NCBI GenBank assembly: GCA_004026145.2 | Contig: CP034986.1 | Span: forward strand, 5,704,421-5,768,420 | Origin: Takifugu bimaculatus | Lineage: Eukaryota > Chordata > Actinopteri > Tetraodontiformes > Tetraodontidae | DNA length: 64,000 bases | Reading direction: 5' to 3' | Part shown: positions 25,352 to 37,509 of the stretch, in pieces | Layout: each line of letters starts with the position of its first letter | How positions within the stretch are numbered: position 1 is the stretch's first letter | Position numbers and translations under genes: made by a program | Notes under the pieces: model-generated | What the model was told of the DNA's origin: nothing | Seen by the model: the letters and a program-made list of their open reading frames with translations, nothing else | Database searches by the model: none

Positions 25352-27330
25352 CGTGACCCCTGTGAACGCGCGGCTGTCTCAGCTCGTCAGCTCTGCTCGC
25401 CCGTCCGCTCCCTGATAGGTTTGGTCAGGTGCTGTTTACGCCTGTGTGGCAGGAGCAGTTATGAAACGCTGAGGTTTAAGCCAGTTTCCTGCTCTCTCCC
25501 CTTCAGCTTAACCATCCACACGAATCCTTCAAGGCGCCGGTGACCGCTGAGGAGGAATACCGAGCCACAGCATGATTTTCGTTGATTGCTGATGAGGCGG
25601 GCCGATGGGCGACCTCACCGTCTGAAATGAAAAACAGTTTGGCAAAAATTAGCGTATAAGGGGGGAATCAGCAATGCTTCAACAGCAAAGTGAGGAGAAC
25701 CTCTCAGGACAAAGCTCTGCTTGGTTTTAACTCTCAGTTAGTGCCTGTCTTCTCTAAGTCATTTCCCTATGATTGGAAAACTTGTTTGTCGAGCTGTGAG
25801 CTCTCCTGCTCACGTGAAATACCTCTACCAAGTATTCAGGTGTGTACAGGTATGACATGTCAGCGACGCACCCAGTGTTCACTTAAACACGATTTACTTC
25901 TTCTGCTTCTCGCTCATTATCAGTGGTGTAACCCCCCCCCCCCCATCTTTAGCTAACATCAGTTACCTGTAATAAGATCTTTGAAATCTCTCTTTTGTCA
26001 TAGGTCATTTTGGCTGAAAAGGGATGAATGGGGAATTGGCACGACACATCTATTTACAGCCATTTACCTCACACCACACCCTTTTTCCTTTCCCTTTTGC
26101 TTTTCCGTTTCAGAACACATTTGCAGGAACCATGACATTTATAGCAGCACTGAAACAACTTGTGTTGCTTTTTTCTCTCCGGCCGACTAGTTTCACTACT
26201 GCATCTCTCTCAGGGAACGCTCCAAAACCAAAGGGGGATTTCCAACAAGACCTTTGCGTCCAAATCTAGCCTGTTTGTTTGCAATATTGCAGCCCAGACT
26301 CTTGGCTGTAATGCTTTTGTGGACAGTCACTGAAAACCCTGAAAGAGTTTGAAAACGTGTCCTCATTTGTCTGACATCTATTATTGACTAATCCTAGTTA
26401 TAACAAGAGACAAAACCATCCCCGTTGCTCCTCTCCCTATGTCAAATCTCAGGTGGCTCCTTTAAAAAACAATTATGAATGTATGAGTCACTTTTTATTG
26501 ATGCCAAATGTTAATTACTTGACAAAGGAATATACACTATGCATATAGACATATATATGTACAAGTCTATAAGTAAATATACCTTTAAACTTTAGAGCAT
26601 ACACACAACTGTGTGTTTTAATAATGTAAAAATATATGAATATCTTAACAGAGTAAGCTGGTGTAGAACAGCTCGGCTAGCCTAGTGGGTGGCAGCAGGT
26701 GTAAACTCCCATAAAAGCCAGTTTAATAATCTGCTCACCTAATTAAAATATCATCTTTTGTCATGAAAACCATATTCAAAGAGTATCTTTTATTTCTTTT
26801 GCTGAAATATAAATCACCCTAACCAGCCATTAAAGCTAAATTAAGCGGCTTGTTTATTGAGTATATATGAGTTCTATCTGTGAGAGAAGCGCCCCCCTCA
26901 AAAAAATATAAATATATATTTTAACCCTTAAATAGAAGCACAATGAGAAATTCAAATGAGATATTCATTGTTTAGATATATTTTAAAAACAGAAAACTTA
27001 CCTCATCGTTCACGTCTCCGGCATCAGTCGGCTTAAAGGTAAATTTTCGCGTTTTGTTGAACAACTTCTTCCGTAACCGTCGTCACGAACACGTTAAAGC
27101 TGCGAAAAACCACCGAGACTAACGAAAACAAACCAAATAAACACCCGCAAACAGTCGTTCGATTTATTCAAAGTCGGACGCAAAGAAAAGTCCAGACTCC
27201 GTCTGACGACGCGACGCACGCAACAGGTGCGTGCGGGGGCGTGCGCGCCCGGGCGCGAGCGCCGTCGACGAAGGAAAGGATATATTAACACATTGGCTGT
27301 CATTAATGCGCCCGCGTTATTACGACGCAA
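25352..27330 (-). promoter_or_regulatory. 5' UTR exons, intron and CpG promoter of the cyclase gene
   Basis: Upstream of the start codon the first coding exon runs on to an acceptor at 25621/25622 (tttcatttcag). A GAG|GTAAGT donor lies at 27001/27002 inside a strong CpG island (27002-27330). I infer a noncoding first exon there and an intron of about 1.4 kb. The intron is AT-rich and shows no coding signal. Confidence 0.6.
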
Positions 27331-29503
27331 AGGTGCTTATTTGTTTCCATGGAAAAGTGGCTGAACAGAAACCAAAATTCGAGCCATCAATTGAAAAACC
27401 ACCTTGATATATGGGCGGACCAATTTGGATTTAATGACCAGCTGTGATTGACCATCCCGGCCAGGCGTCACGTCTGCCCTCGGCCTCGTCAGAAGCCTCC
27501 CTCCCTTCCTCGTGGTCAAGCGTTACACCAGGACGCACAAACTCACTTAATTCAAGCTTCGGTGTCAGTGCGTGAGTCTAATCCAACCAGCAGAACGAAC
27601 CACACACCGGTGCCTTGGACTATATCTTTCTGTTTAATTGGCGGAGCAATATTCCTCTCTATTGCCAGACAACCGTATTTTACAACCTCAGCAAACACAC
27701 GCACGCGTTCACTCTGTGAAGACGGTGCCGCTGACGTGCGTGGTTTCCGCGGTCATGTCGAGGTTGATTCTCTTGTCCCTTTAACCCGGGTTCAGGGCGA
27801 CATTTGTCCTAATAAAGAGGTGAATCGACTCGACGCGCAGGGTTTGGTGATGGTGATTGTTATATGAACGTCCTGTGTCTGTCTGTGTTCCCAGTGACGC
27901 TCCTAAAATAGCTTTATTATATTCACCATATTGTCTGCATCTTACCAGACAGGTTTGTCGTCTATTCCAGGCAGTTTGTTCCTCTGTAACAGCACAAACC
28001 AATGAGAAATCTTACAAGAAGCTTCTGCTCGCTGTGTGTCAGCAAATATGTCGTGATTTCTAATTAAAAAAGATCTCCATTTAAAATGAAAAGTCCCCGG
28101 AACGGCTGTTGTTTGATGTGTCAAATACTGTTTAATGTTACATTTCTGCATTGGTGAACATTTTCTTACAGGGCTGAAAGATTTGATCTTGATATTAATG
28201 ACATGCAAAATGTAAAACAAGGACCACATTTTTTTTTTAGTATTAACCCATGACGAAACATTCGTCACATAGATGAGGATCAGGAATCCAAATGCAAGAG
28301 TAGCAAGATAGATAACCGATTTTAAAATATCAATTTAAAAATATGAAAGTAAATTTATGATTCATTATATGACAATCTTCAACGTCCCTGCTGTTATTTT
28401 TTCCTGCAGCCACTTGCGGACAGTGGTCTGCAGCGGCCTCTAGTGGAAAGTATCCAGAACAGCAGCTTTAACGTTTAAGCTTGAGGGTGTAACAATAATT
28501 CTTACTTTTGCTACTTAAGAGGCTGATTTACAACATTTAATAATGGCTCTATATTGTTGTCAACTTGTTGACTGGGGGTTGAAGGTTTTTATTTTATTTT
28601 AGAGGTGAGTTCAGCAATTAAAATGTGTTCAATTCTCCAGCAGCTGGGAAACTGTGCTGACGACAACATTTAGTGAACACAAAGCGATAAGCATCGCAAC
28701 ATGAGAAAAGTAGAAAAATAAAATACAAAAATTTAAGGTTTCTTTTTAGGTTGATTCCCACACGAGTTCAGCAGGATGCAATAAATTATTAAAGAGAAAG
28801 AGAATAACAAGAGCACAAACAGAAAAAAAAAAACAAAAAAACAAAAAAAAAACACACCAACAAAACTACATACGGTGGCCTGGAAAGGACAAGTATATCA
28901 AATTGCTAAATTAACCTTGAGGGTGGTGTCGATTTTTTTAACCTGAGAGGTAATTGTGGTCCCTCGTTTCTGGGGAATGCTGGGACAATTCCATTTGATT
29001 AACTAAAAATTACACTTAACTAAAATTAACTCCTCACCACCCACCCTGAATCCTCATCCTTATTTGCAAAGTGATTTTGTTTTTTTTAAAAATTACGGTA
29101 ATAGCAAAGGCTAAATAATGGAATGTTGAAATGAGTTCACACATCACGTTCCAGGTTTCTCTTGATGACTCTGTCTAAACTGCAAACGCACCACCGAAAC
29201 CCTTACAATTACCGATAAAATGCTAATTTAATTTATTCATCAACTCCTAGGGATCAACTGGTCTCGTTATTACAGGGATGGCTGACTCTAGTCCTCGAGG
29301 GCTGGATTCACCACTTTCACCGAGGGAAGAAGAACCCCAGATGCGAAAGTGCTGTCTACCTGTAGGAGAGACAACTCGGCTTGAATCTGACCCCCGATGA
29401 CCAGAGTCACCCATCCCTTTGTTAATGCAAACTGGCACTGCGCTGTGCCGGGATCAAGCCATGAAACATCTCAAAACTCCGGGATTTCACTCCGGAAGTA
29501 CGA
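27331..29503. other. Intergenic region and khnyn 3' flank
   Basis: No exon is seen. There are A-rich runs near 28830-28850. The stretch 28700-29503 is likely khnyn 3' UTR and flank. Confidence 0.5.
28433..28446. promoter_or_regulatory. CTCF-like motif
   Basis: GCGGCCTCTAGTGG differs by one base from the CTCF core GCGCCCTCTAGTGG. It sits between the cyclase and khnyn. Binding is only inferred. Confidence 0.35.
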
Positions 29504-32500
29504 CTAATCTTTCTGCTGCTCCAGAATCAAGCCTGACAGCACGTTGACGTCCCTCTCGGCCGGATGACACTGCAGCACCAACGCCACCATATTGTCCTGT
29601 CCAGAGAAGACCTGACAGAGCTGCTCTCTCAGGCCAGCTGTTTCCTCCAGGCTCCTGTCGCCAGCCGGCGCACCGAACTGTCTGGGCCGGTTCCAAGTAT
29701 TACCACTTCCCATTTCAGCATTACCATTTCTTCGGTCTCGGAAGTTCAGGACCTCGGTTTGGGAGCGAGGAGGTCTGGGGCTCCGGAAAGCCGTGGCCAT
29801 GCCAGCAAAAGAGTGGCTTCCTGGGTGGGGATTACTGAATAAAAAAGACAAGATTTCTGCACATTCCGATGACGTCCATCTGACTCTACGCGTTACGCGT
29901 TTAATACCTGTGATTTAAGCGCAAGAAATCGTCCAGGTGAGGGCCTCCTCTCCCTAGAGGGTCATCCGGCACCATGAAGTGATCCCCAACAAGTGTATAC
30001 TGAAGAAGTCTGGAGGGATTAAAATCCTGCAGTTAATTTAATGAACGGCAAAACACTTCTTCAACTTGCAGGAACAACTGGTGTTTTGACGCTGTGAAGC
30101 TGAATCAGGAAGCTACGCTGTCCTCTTGACATGACGCATAAGCTTCTGGTTCCTACTTCCCACCACAAAAGAGAAGCCGAGGTACAGAGCAAATACCTCT
30201 TTTTGATGATGTCCCTCCACACGGGCGAGTCATCCAAGAGGTCTCTCAGGTTGTCATTAGTCACGATCACCCCGTTTGTCTTCTCCGCAAGTTGCAGCAT
30301 GAATCTGAGGGGAAATGCCAAAGGCAAACTGAGTACAGAGTAAACACAAGACGTTTTGGCTTGTTTCCACAGAATTACCCAGAAAAAATTAAGGTTTTTA
30401 TTGACCGAGGTTAATCAATTCCCGGCAATGACAGTTCTTGGGAATCTGGTAATGGGCTTTTTGGCCTTGCTGAGCTAAAATTAAAGAGATGGACCCCAGT
30501 CAGGTCTCCAGCAGATTACCTGTCATCGTAGGAGCTTATCCTCTTCCCCTGGACCTCCCTGGAGGGGGTGTAGGCAAGTAGCCCGAGTCTCTGTAGCTCG
30601 ATGAGATAGTGCTGCTCTGAGGCGTGACAACAAAAAAATCGGTTTGGCAGCGACTTAAAGAACATGACCAAAGTAACAAGAAAACAACGAATCCGTCTTC
30701 TATTATTTAAAACAGGTGTGTCAAACTCAAAGCACACCTTAGGTCAGGGGCTTAACTGGATAAACATTTCTTGAACACACTAAAAGTAAAGGTTTTTTGG
30801 ACATGAATAGGAATAAAAACAAAAAAAATGTAAAAAATAACATAAAAATGTTCTGTTTTCTTTGCTCATGGGCCATTTTATAAAAATAATAAATTTAAAC
30901 TTTAAATATCTTTAAATATTTCTGCTCTCCACAAAAATGTTCCTGTCTAAATCATAAAAATTCAAACTATGAGCACGGTCCAAAACCCCCAGGAAATATA
31001 AACAAAATTTTGCCTTCTGGCAAAATCCCAGCAACCGTATTTCTACTCCAGCTTACATTTGCAAACATCTGCTTTTTGTCTGAACACAAGACGTCGCACG
31101 GCTTCAGCATAGTCCTTCAGAAACTCTCCCTCAGAAACTCTCCTTCAGAAACTCTCCTTCAGAAACTCTCCCTCAGAAACTCTCCCTCGGTAAACGGCCG
31201 GCCTGATCTGGCGAACTCTTCTACCACTTCTCTTCACTTTGTGTTTTCGCACTGGTGAAAAACATCTGCTGGGATGTCAGATTCTTCTTTAACTCTTCTA
31301 CTTTCTGTATCTCCTGGTCCACGTTGAAGGTTTTCAGCTTGTCTTGATGTTTTGTCTCGGAGTGCCTTGTTATATTAAATTCCTCAATTGCAGCCACATT
31401 AGCTCCACAGATAAGACATACGGGTTTAATGTCGATAAACGTACTCAGCCTCCCATCGGTTTTGAAGGGCTCTGTTTTCAGAATCAACTTTTCATTTTGG
31501 TTTGACGTTACAATAGGTTTACAAACATTAACACATGCTTGGCTTGAATGACGCAAGAATGTTCCCAGGTACGTAACCTATCAGGCAAGGCAGCTGTTGC
31601 ACTGCATTGTGGGATCTGGAGTTTCTGTTATCAGCGCTTCATATCAACGGGTCATTAATATCGATAATAATAAATAAATGTAAATGGGCCGGATCTGGCC
31701 CATAATAGGCCTTGAGTTTGACACATGTGATTTAAAGGGATAGCTACCTTTTGTTTTGGGGTCAACCTTCTGTCTCCACTGTGGCAGGAGGGCAGTGATG
31801 TGACGATGACCTCGGTCCCAAAAGTGCTGGACTGCCAGAGCGATTCCTCGGCAAGAGAAGAAAAGACCCAACCCGTGACTGCAGAAAGAAATACGGCAAA
31901 TACAATCAACTTTTCGATGAACATCAGCCAGCTTCAACAATGAATCCGGCAAATAAAGACCAAGTTACATATATTTTGAAAACATGAAATTTGACGCTCT
32001 CACTGATTGGGCCTTGTCAACATCAAAACTGTGTATTATTGAGTTCAAAACACAATAAAGGTAAATACGGTGTCAAAACGTCATCTTGCTCACCTCATGG
32101 CCACGTTGCTACCGTCGATGATGATGGTCCTCAAATTTGGGTCTCCAGGTTTGTCTGTCAGCTGCAGTTCAAAGGGTGTCTGCAGGCCCTCAAGGAAACG
32201 CTGCTCCCCGGTCACAACCACCGAGGACGTGCTCGTGAAGCCTTGGCGTTCCTTTGCTCTGGGAGTAAATGAGTCTTTCCCAGGCTGAATTGAGGACTGG
32301 GGGTCTTGGAGTGCTAGTTTTAAAGCTTTGGAAGCTTGGGGTGTTTTATTCATGGTGCTGGGCTGCTTGTGCTGGTTTTGTTTGGAGGTGGCATGCGTGG
32401 GGTTTAAAGATGTGGAGTAGGTTAACATCGGTGGCCCCTTGACCTCCTGAAGGCTGTTCTGGTGTGGGATTTTTAACTTGGGAAGGTGTTGTTGCTTTTT

Positions 32501-34803
32501 CTTTGAGGTATACTGATTCACAGTAAACTGGTCTGGTGTGTTGTTCCAATCTAACACATCTTCCTGGCCAGTATGCTTTTTTGGCATAGCCTGCCAGGTT
32601 TGATCAACAGGTTCTCTTTCCCCTGAAGGCACTACAGTTTCAACTTCTCTGGTTCCGCCCCCTGCTGGGCTAAAATTTGGTCCCCCTTTCTCCAGCACCA
32701 CGTCATCTATTTCTCTTGGTTCCTCCCAAAATGTGTCGGGCGTCTCCCTCTGAAGCTCCAGCAGCAGGTGGTGAGTAGAGCGATTGGGCAACATGTTGTA
32801 GACTTCGGCCACTTTCTGCTCCGCGTACCCACAGCTGACTGCAGCTTTCTTCAACACTCTCAAGACAAAGTCTTCCTCTTGTTCCTCCTCCTCCTGTCCC
32901 TTGGCATTAGAAGCCTCTGTTTGAGGATGTATTGTGTTTTCTTTGACTCCTTCTCTGTTTCTGGTCTCTCCATTCATTAATTTCAACCTTGCCGCTTCTG
33001 TTGGTTCACCATCATCTCTGTGCTCTGACTCACAAGGTCTGTTCTTCTCTCTTTGGAGAGTGACAACATCTTGATTTGCCTGGGCTGTCTGCCCCTGGTC
33101 GGTGCGATCCTGCTCTTGTTGAACCAAGTCCAGTATCTGTGAGGCCTCTTTGGGTCCTGTTCTTGCAAGCACTTGTTTTACAACATCCTCTGTGTAGCCC
33201 ATAGCTGTGAAGAACTTTAAAAGAAGCAAAAACTGTAATTCCCGTTCATCTTCCTGCCCTGGTTCCTCTGTCACCGGGGTATTTAATGTCACCCCTTGCT
33301 CCGAGTGATCTTGATCTCCCAGTTCCTGCGGGAAAAGTCTTTTAGTGCTATCTGTCCTCCCCTGTAGCCCTGCAGGCAGGAAGTGTTGGATTGCAGGGCC
33401 TTGGCTTGAGCCTTCAGCCATTGCTTCATCCCACCGGCAAGTTGTACTGTCCCATTTAGCCACGGAATACCCGTCTGCTCCTCCCCTTTCATTTCCATCT
33501 GTTAGTGCCATTCTACTGGTCGGTTCTAGTCCTGATTCTTTGACCAGATCAAGTAGAACTTCCTTCACGGACCCAGGTAAGACTAGTAGATCCAGGATGT
33601 GCCTGTCTTCCCACTTCTCAACCAGAGCTTTAAAGGCCCGGCGTGAATCCAGAGACTCGCTGGACCCTCTCTCTCCAGGATCAGTGCTTCTGGATTGTGT
33701 GCACTCGTACTTCTCCACCAGGTCGGCAATAAGGGAGCAGGCTCGCACCACTGGCTCTGCAAGACCCGAGATAAGCAGGTGCCCTCTGGAACCAAGCTGA
33801 ATCGATAAAAGAACAGCAGAGTTTAGCGCTTTTGAAATTGTTACGCATTCCAAACACCGCTGCGCCTTCAGTGTCGTAGGTTTGCTGTTTACTTTTTTGT
33901 GCACTGTATTTATTAGCGTAGCAGATTTCAACCATAAAGTCATTGGTCACAAAGACTTTCAGGATTTCCATTTCTTGGAACGAGTGAAAAAATGGCAAAA
34001 GTGTTGAATAAAACCACTCTTTTTACGAGTAGTATGCTTCGACCATGAAACACCACAGAGTTACATAAAAGGGACATAACATTAAGATCTGACATATGAC
34101 ATTGACTCAGAAAAGAAAATTGTAACATGAGACTAATGTTATGTTCTGTATGTCATTGTTGCAACATCCAAAATATCTCTAGCTCTTCATCGCTATTAAA
34201 ACAAGCACCTTAACATTGTCCCAGTTGTCCCAACAAGACACCCCAAGTTAAGAGAGGAAACTTTGGAGGGGGCCGAGCCATGGCTCCCTTCCTAAATGTG
34301 AGACTAAACTACACAGATACCAAAAACACTCACCACTATTTGTGCCGATGTGTTTCTTATCAGGGAATCTATGAACAGACCTCTGGCTCCGCAGAAGACA
34401 CAGTGAAGGACACCTGGATAGGACACCTCCTGCTGCTCCTCTTGGTTTACGACTCCCTTCACAAACAACTGCAAGACAGTTGGGTTTTGCTCAGTTTTCG
34501 ACCTGTCGACCGCCGACCATCTCCCAGTTTAGCATTGAACAATGAGTAACCACGAAGTGCTTGAGGCTCACTTTGGCAGCTCGCACGCCGTTTTCCTGGC
34601 CCTGCAGTTTCAGCCATATTTGTCCGTCACTGGTGTGAAAAGCTTCTTGCTCTCCGATGTCAAACTTCACCCCGAAAATCCGCTCCACGCCGTCAGTGCA
34701 GCGAGGTCAGCGACCCGCTAAGCATCCCGGCACAAGCGAACTCGTCCATCACCTCCACTTCCCGTCCTCCTCCCCCTCCATCACTTCGCCTTTCAGCCTC
34801 CAT
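29504..34803 (-). CDS. KHNYN (KH-like and NYN ribonuclease protein), frameshifted in exon 1
   Basis: KHNYN is a cytoplasmic NYN/PIN-fold ribonuclease; in mammals it is a ZAP cofactor against CpG-rich viral RNA. Exons: 34572-34803, 34334-34468, 32094-33796, 31748-31878, 30520-30616, 30197-30304, 29908-30009 and 29504-29834, about 945 residues. The KH-like N-part has VERIFGVKFDIGE, QIWLKLQGQENGVRAAK and LHCVFCGARGLFIDSL. The large exon holds two UBA-like segments (FFTAMGYTEDVVKQVL and KKAAVSCGYAEQKVAEVYNM). The NYN domain starts TIIIDGSNVAM, with HGLGLFFSCRGIALAVQHF, ISSYDDR, IVTNDNLRDL and FMVPDDPLGRGGP. The C-terminal CUBAN-like segment is GLREQLCQVFSGQDNM through VLSGLI. VQHFWDRGH and GKRISSYDDR fit KHNYN better than N4BP1. 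Exon 1 is 232 bases, one too many, so the MEAERRSDGG start and VERIF lie in different frames. A hAT element sits in the intron after exon 4. Confidence 0.88.
30713..31729 (-). mobile_element. Internally deleted hAT (Charlie-like) DNA transposon with BED finger
   Basis: Ends are inverted: caggtgtgtcaaactcaa on the left and its near complement on the right. They are flanked by an 8-base duplication, atttaaaa (30705-30712) and atttaaag (31730-31737), with one mismatch. Inside, a minus-strand frame (31221-31556) encodes a BED-type zinc finger (CLICGANVAAIEEFNITRH, then H) and a helix rich in Lys/Glu, as at the N-terminus of hAT/GTF2IRD2-type transposases. The catalytic region is missing, so the copy is non-autonomous. 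It lies in a khnyn intron, with its coding strand in the same direction as khnyn. Confidence 0.78.
31117..31186. repeat. 14-base tandem repeat, five units
   Basis: Five head-to-tail units of TCAGAAACTCTCCY lie inside the hAT element. They vary only at the last base, so the array is young. Confidence 0.85.
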
Positions 34804-35740
34804 CTTTAAATGACCCTCAATAAGTTGAACATACTGCAGAGAAAAGGATCAAAATGACCAAAACCAGTAATTTCTAAGGTTTTTTTTTTCACTGTTTGGG
34901 GTTGGGTTAAGGCTCTGGGTTTCTATGTGCCTATAAAGTCCCATCTTAATTGTGACAGATATTATACAGATTAATTGAATGATTATTACTGTTAACAATA
35001 GTAGTCAGAATAATTACTGATTTTGTCTGCATATTCATACAGTAAACATGGTTGAGAGGAAGCAATATCATAAATAAAAGTAGTAGTAGACTAGAACTGG
35101 CATCAAAACACTTTTTGATCCATCTCAATCTAAAATGTTAACAAATATCATGACCTCTCAATGTACACGATTTGGTATTATGACTATAAAGTATCAAATA
35201 CAGAAAAAATAGCCACAATGTTTAATTTCAAGCACGTGAACAAATGATAATGTTAACGCGAAACTCTTTATACTTGGATTCATCTTACTATGCTGTAATA
35301 TGCGTTTATTAGACTACAATAATACATCTGCGATGATTTGGCATCAGCATGACTTTTGTTAACAGTTTTAAGTTGTCGGGTGTTTAGGACGAGTCTTCCG
35401 CTCAGAAAAACAACAGTTTGAACGCGTGAAAACAACCCTGTGCCATTTCCTTACTTGAGGTCGCTCTGCGTCTTCGAAGTTTCGATTCTTTCGCAGTTGC
35501 GAAAAGACGACGACGGCATCGGGGGGGCGCAAAGTTCAACGCACGTCCACGTTCACAGCGTTCGTAAAGTTGAGATTAATGTTGGCAATCTGACGCCCTT
35601 TCGGCCCACCAGGAAGTCAAACCATCGCCGTTCGAGTCCGGAGAACAAACCGAAACTAAAGCGACGACCTGTTGGGCGGGCGCATTTCTGGCGGCTCTCG
35701 GAGACCCATGCGTCACTACAATGGCTTTAAATCCTGAAAT
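34804..35740 (-). promoter_or_regulatory. khnyn 5' UTR and CpG promoter
   Basis: An acceptor at 34832/34833 (ttttctctgcag) leads into the exon carrying the start codon. A CTCAA|GTAAGG donor near 35454 ends a probable noncoding exon in GC-rich DNA at 35455-35740. Both sites are inferred from sequence only. Confidence 0.5.
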
Positions 35741-36971
35741 CTCCTCACACTCTCGTCAAATAAGTCCCCTATTTACACGCATCATTGTAGTTTAATTTAG
35801 TTTTCACATTCGAAGCCATGCGCATTAATTTTGAGCACAACAACATTTCAGAAACGTGTATTTTTATGCGCTTTCATGATTGTTTTTATGTTCGGAAACA
35901 CAACGTAGGCAAAGGGGATTTCCAGTGACGTCAGAAGCGAGGTTAAGTTAGTTTAAAGGAGCAAGTCCGTCACCTAAATGAGTCACCCTGTTCTCCTTTA
36001 AAGGTGTTTTTATCTGTTCTGAAGCTTCAAATCAACAACACCAAGTTCTGCATTTGTTGTTATTAAATAACCTTTGTCATGACTTTGGAAACTACTACAA
36101 TCCCAGAGCATTTCCTTAACTTCTGACAAAATAATTAAATCTGAACAAAGCATGAAATCTGAGGTTAAATCTGGGGTTTAAAAGAACAAAGCATCAATGA
36201 GTCCAGGTTCTGAAGCAGAAGTAAAAGTGAGATTTCACTTCCGCCTTAACTCTTGAAACAGTTTACCATAAAGTCAGAGGGGATTTTCTACACTCATTCC
36301 TGACTGGACAATGAAGAAGGGTGAGTCGTAATTATATCTAAGCTTAAATGTTCTTAATTGTCTTTAAAATCTGATGTGAATGCAAGTGGATAAATGATCC
36401 CATTGGAGAAGGGTTTGTATGAAAAATCAGACATCAGGTAAGCTTCTACAAACTCATAAATGTCAATTGCATGGGAAATTTAGCTTAGATAAATTTTAAC
36501 TCACAGAATCACAGTTCAGGAAAGGCACAAGATCACATGTGCACTTTAACAGCTTCCAGGAAATGCTGCCTCAGCTTTAGAAGCTTCTGATAGGACAGCT
36601 GGCTCATACCAGGTGATTCACCTTATATATATATATATATATATAAATTAGTATATTCTGTTTTTCTATCTCTGGCTTATTCTTTGTTTGTGTATATTTT
36701 CACCCATTAATCAGACAGCTAATCTTTGTGTGTTCAGCTAGCTAGCTAGTTTGTTTCAACATTTGAGTGAATTGAATCTTTAAAATAATTCTATACACAC
36801 CAGAAAACAGTTAAATACGCATTGGTTAAGAAGGGTCTGACATTAATTCTCATTAATTAATTTTTTTTACCTATTTTCTAAAATAGTTTTAAAATAGTCA
36901 TTGTTGTGGTTAGAAATTTGTGTGGGGTGGAAAAGCCAGAAGAAATGCAAGTGAGTTACCGCGTGTCTCAG
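35741..36971. other. Intergenic region upstream of the RIPK3 relic
   Basis: No gene is called here. ACTACAATCCCAGAGCA near 36092-36110 resembles a ZNF143 element. At 36311 a short ATGAAGAAGG is followed by a good donor (GTGAGT) and may be the old first exon of the kinase relic. A nearby GATTTCACTTCC (36231-36242) is weakly ISRE-like. Confidence 0.4.
36624..36645. repeat. (TA)n microsatellite
   Basis: About eleven TA units. It separates the putative promoter from the kinase exons. Confidence 0.9.
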
Positions 36972-37509
36972 TTGTCCTTCTGAAACGCTGATTGATGAGT
37001 CCATCCCGACAGACTGGGAGGTGATTGGCTCTGGTGGATTTGGGAAAATCAACAAAGTCAGGCACAATCGGTGGTGCTTCAATGTCACTGTTAAACTGCT
37101 TCATCACGATGACGGGCAAGTGTGTCCAAGAGAAGTGTGATGTGAACTCACTGACGATGCCAAGCGAACCTGCAGGAGCACTGGGTCTCTGCTGCACGAG
37201 GTCCTCAACAACATTTGTTGTTTTCTATATGTAGCCTGACACTTAAGCTAGTTTCGGGGATGCCTTTAGAGTGGCCATCACTGACCTTGTCCTAAATGTG
37301 ACACATCAGTGCTGTGTATTTGCATCTGTGCTAGCTATCTGCTAATGCTGAGCATTACCTCATGTTGACCCATCAGAGGAAATATGGATCACCCCCCTGG
37401 CCCTTGGTCTTCAGACTAGCCGATCAAGTAGCTCCGGGTATTACAGTTACATGCCACCCGAGGCGTTTAATGTGTCGTCCAAGCCCATGAAAGCCTCTGA
37501 TATCTATAG
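36972..37509 (+). pseudogene. RIPK3-like kinase relic
   Basis: RIPK3 is the necroptosis kinase that phosphorylates MLKL. Three exon-like pieces remain. Piece 36972-37115 reads PTDWEVIGSGGFGKINKVRH and then NVTVKLLHHDDG, so it keeps the glycine loop and the ATP-site Lys. It has an acceptor (tctcag) and a GC-type donor. Piece 37176-37241 continues STGSLLHEVLNN and then runs into a stop. Piece 37395-37509 reads SYMPPEAFNVSSKPMKASDIY, the APE segment, with a GTAAAG donor. No HRD catalytic loop, DFG or RHIM could be found. Human RIPK3 sits beside ADCY4 and near KHNYN, so the position is right for an orthologue. I read it as a decayed gene. A functional gene with unusual splicing is less likely. 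Confidence 0.68.
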
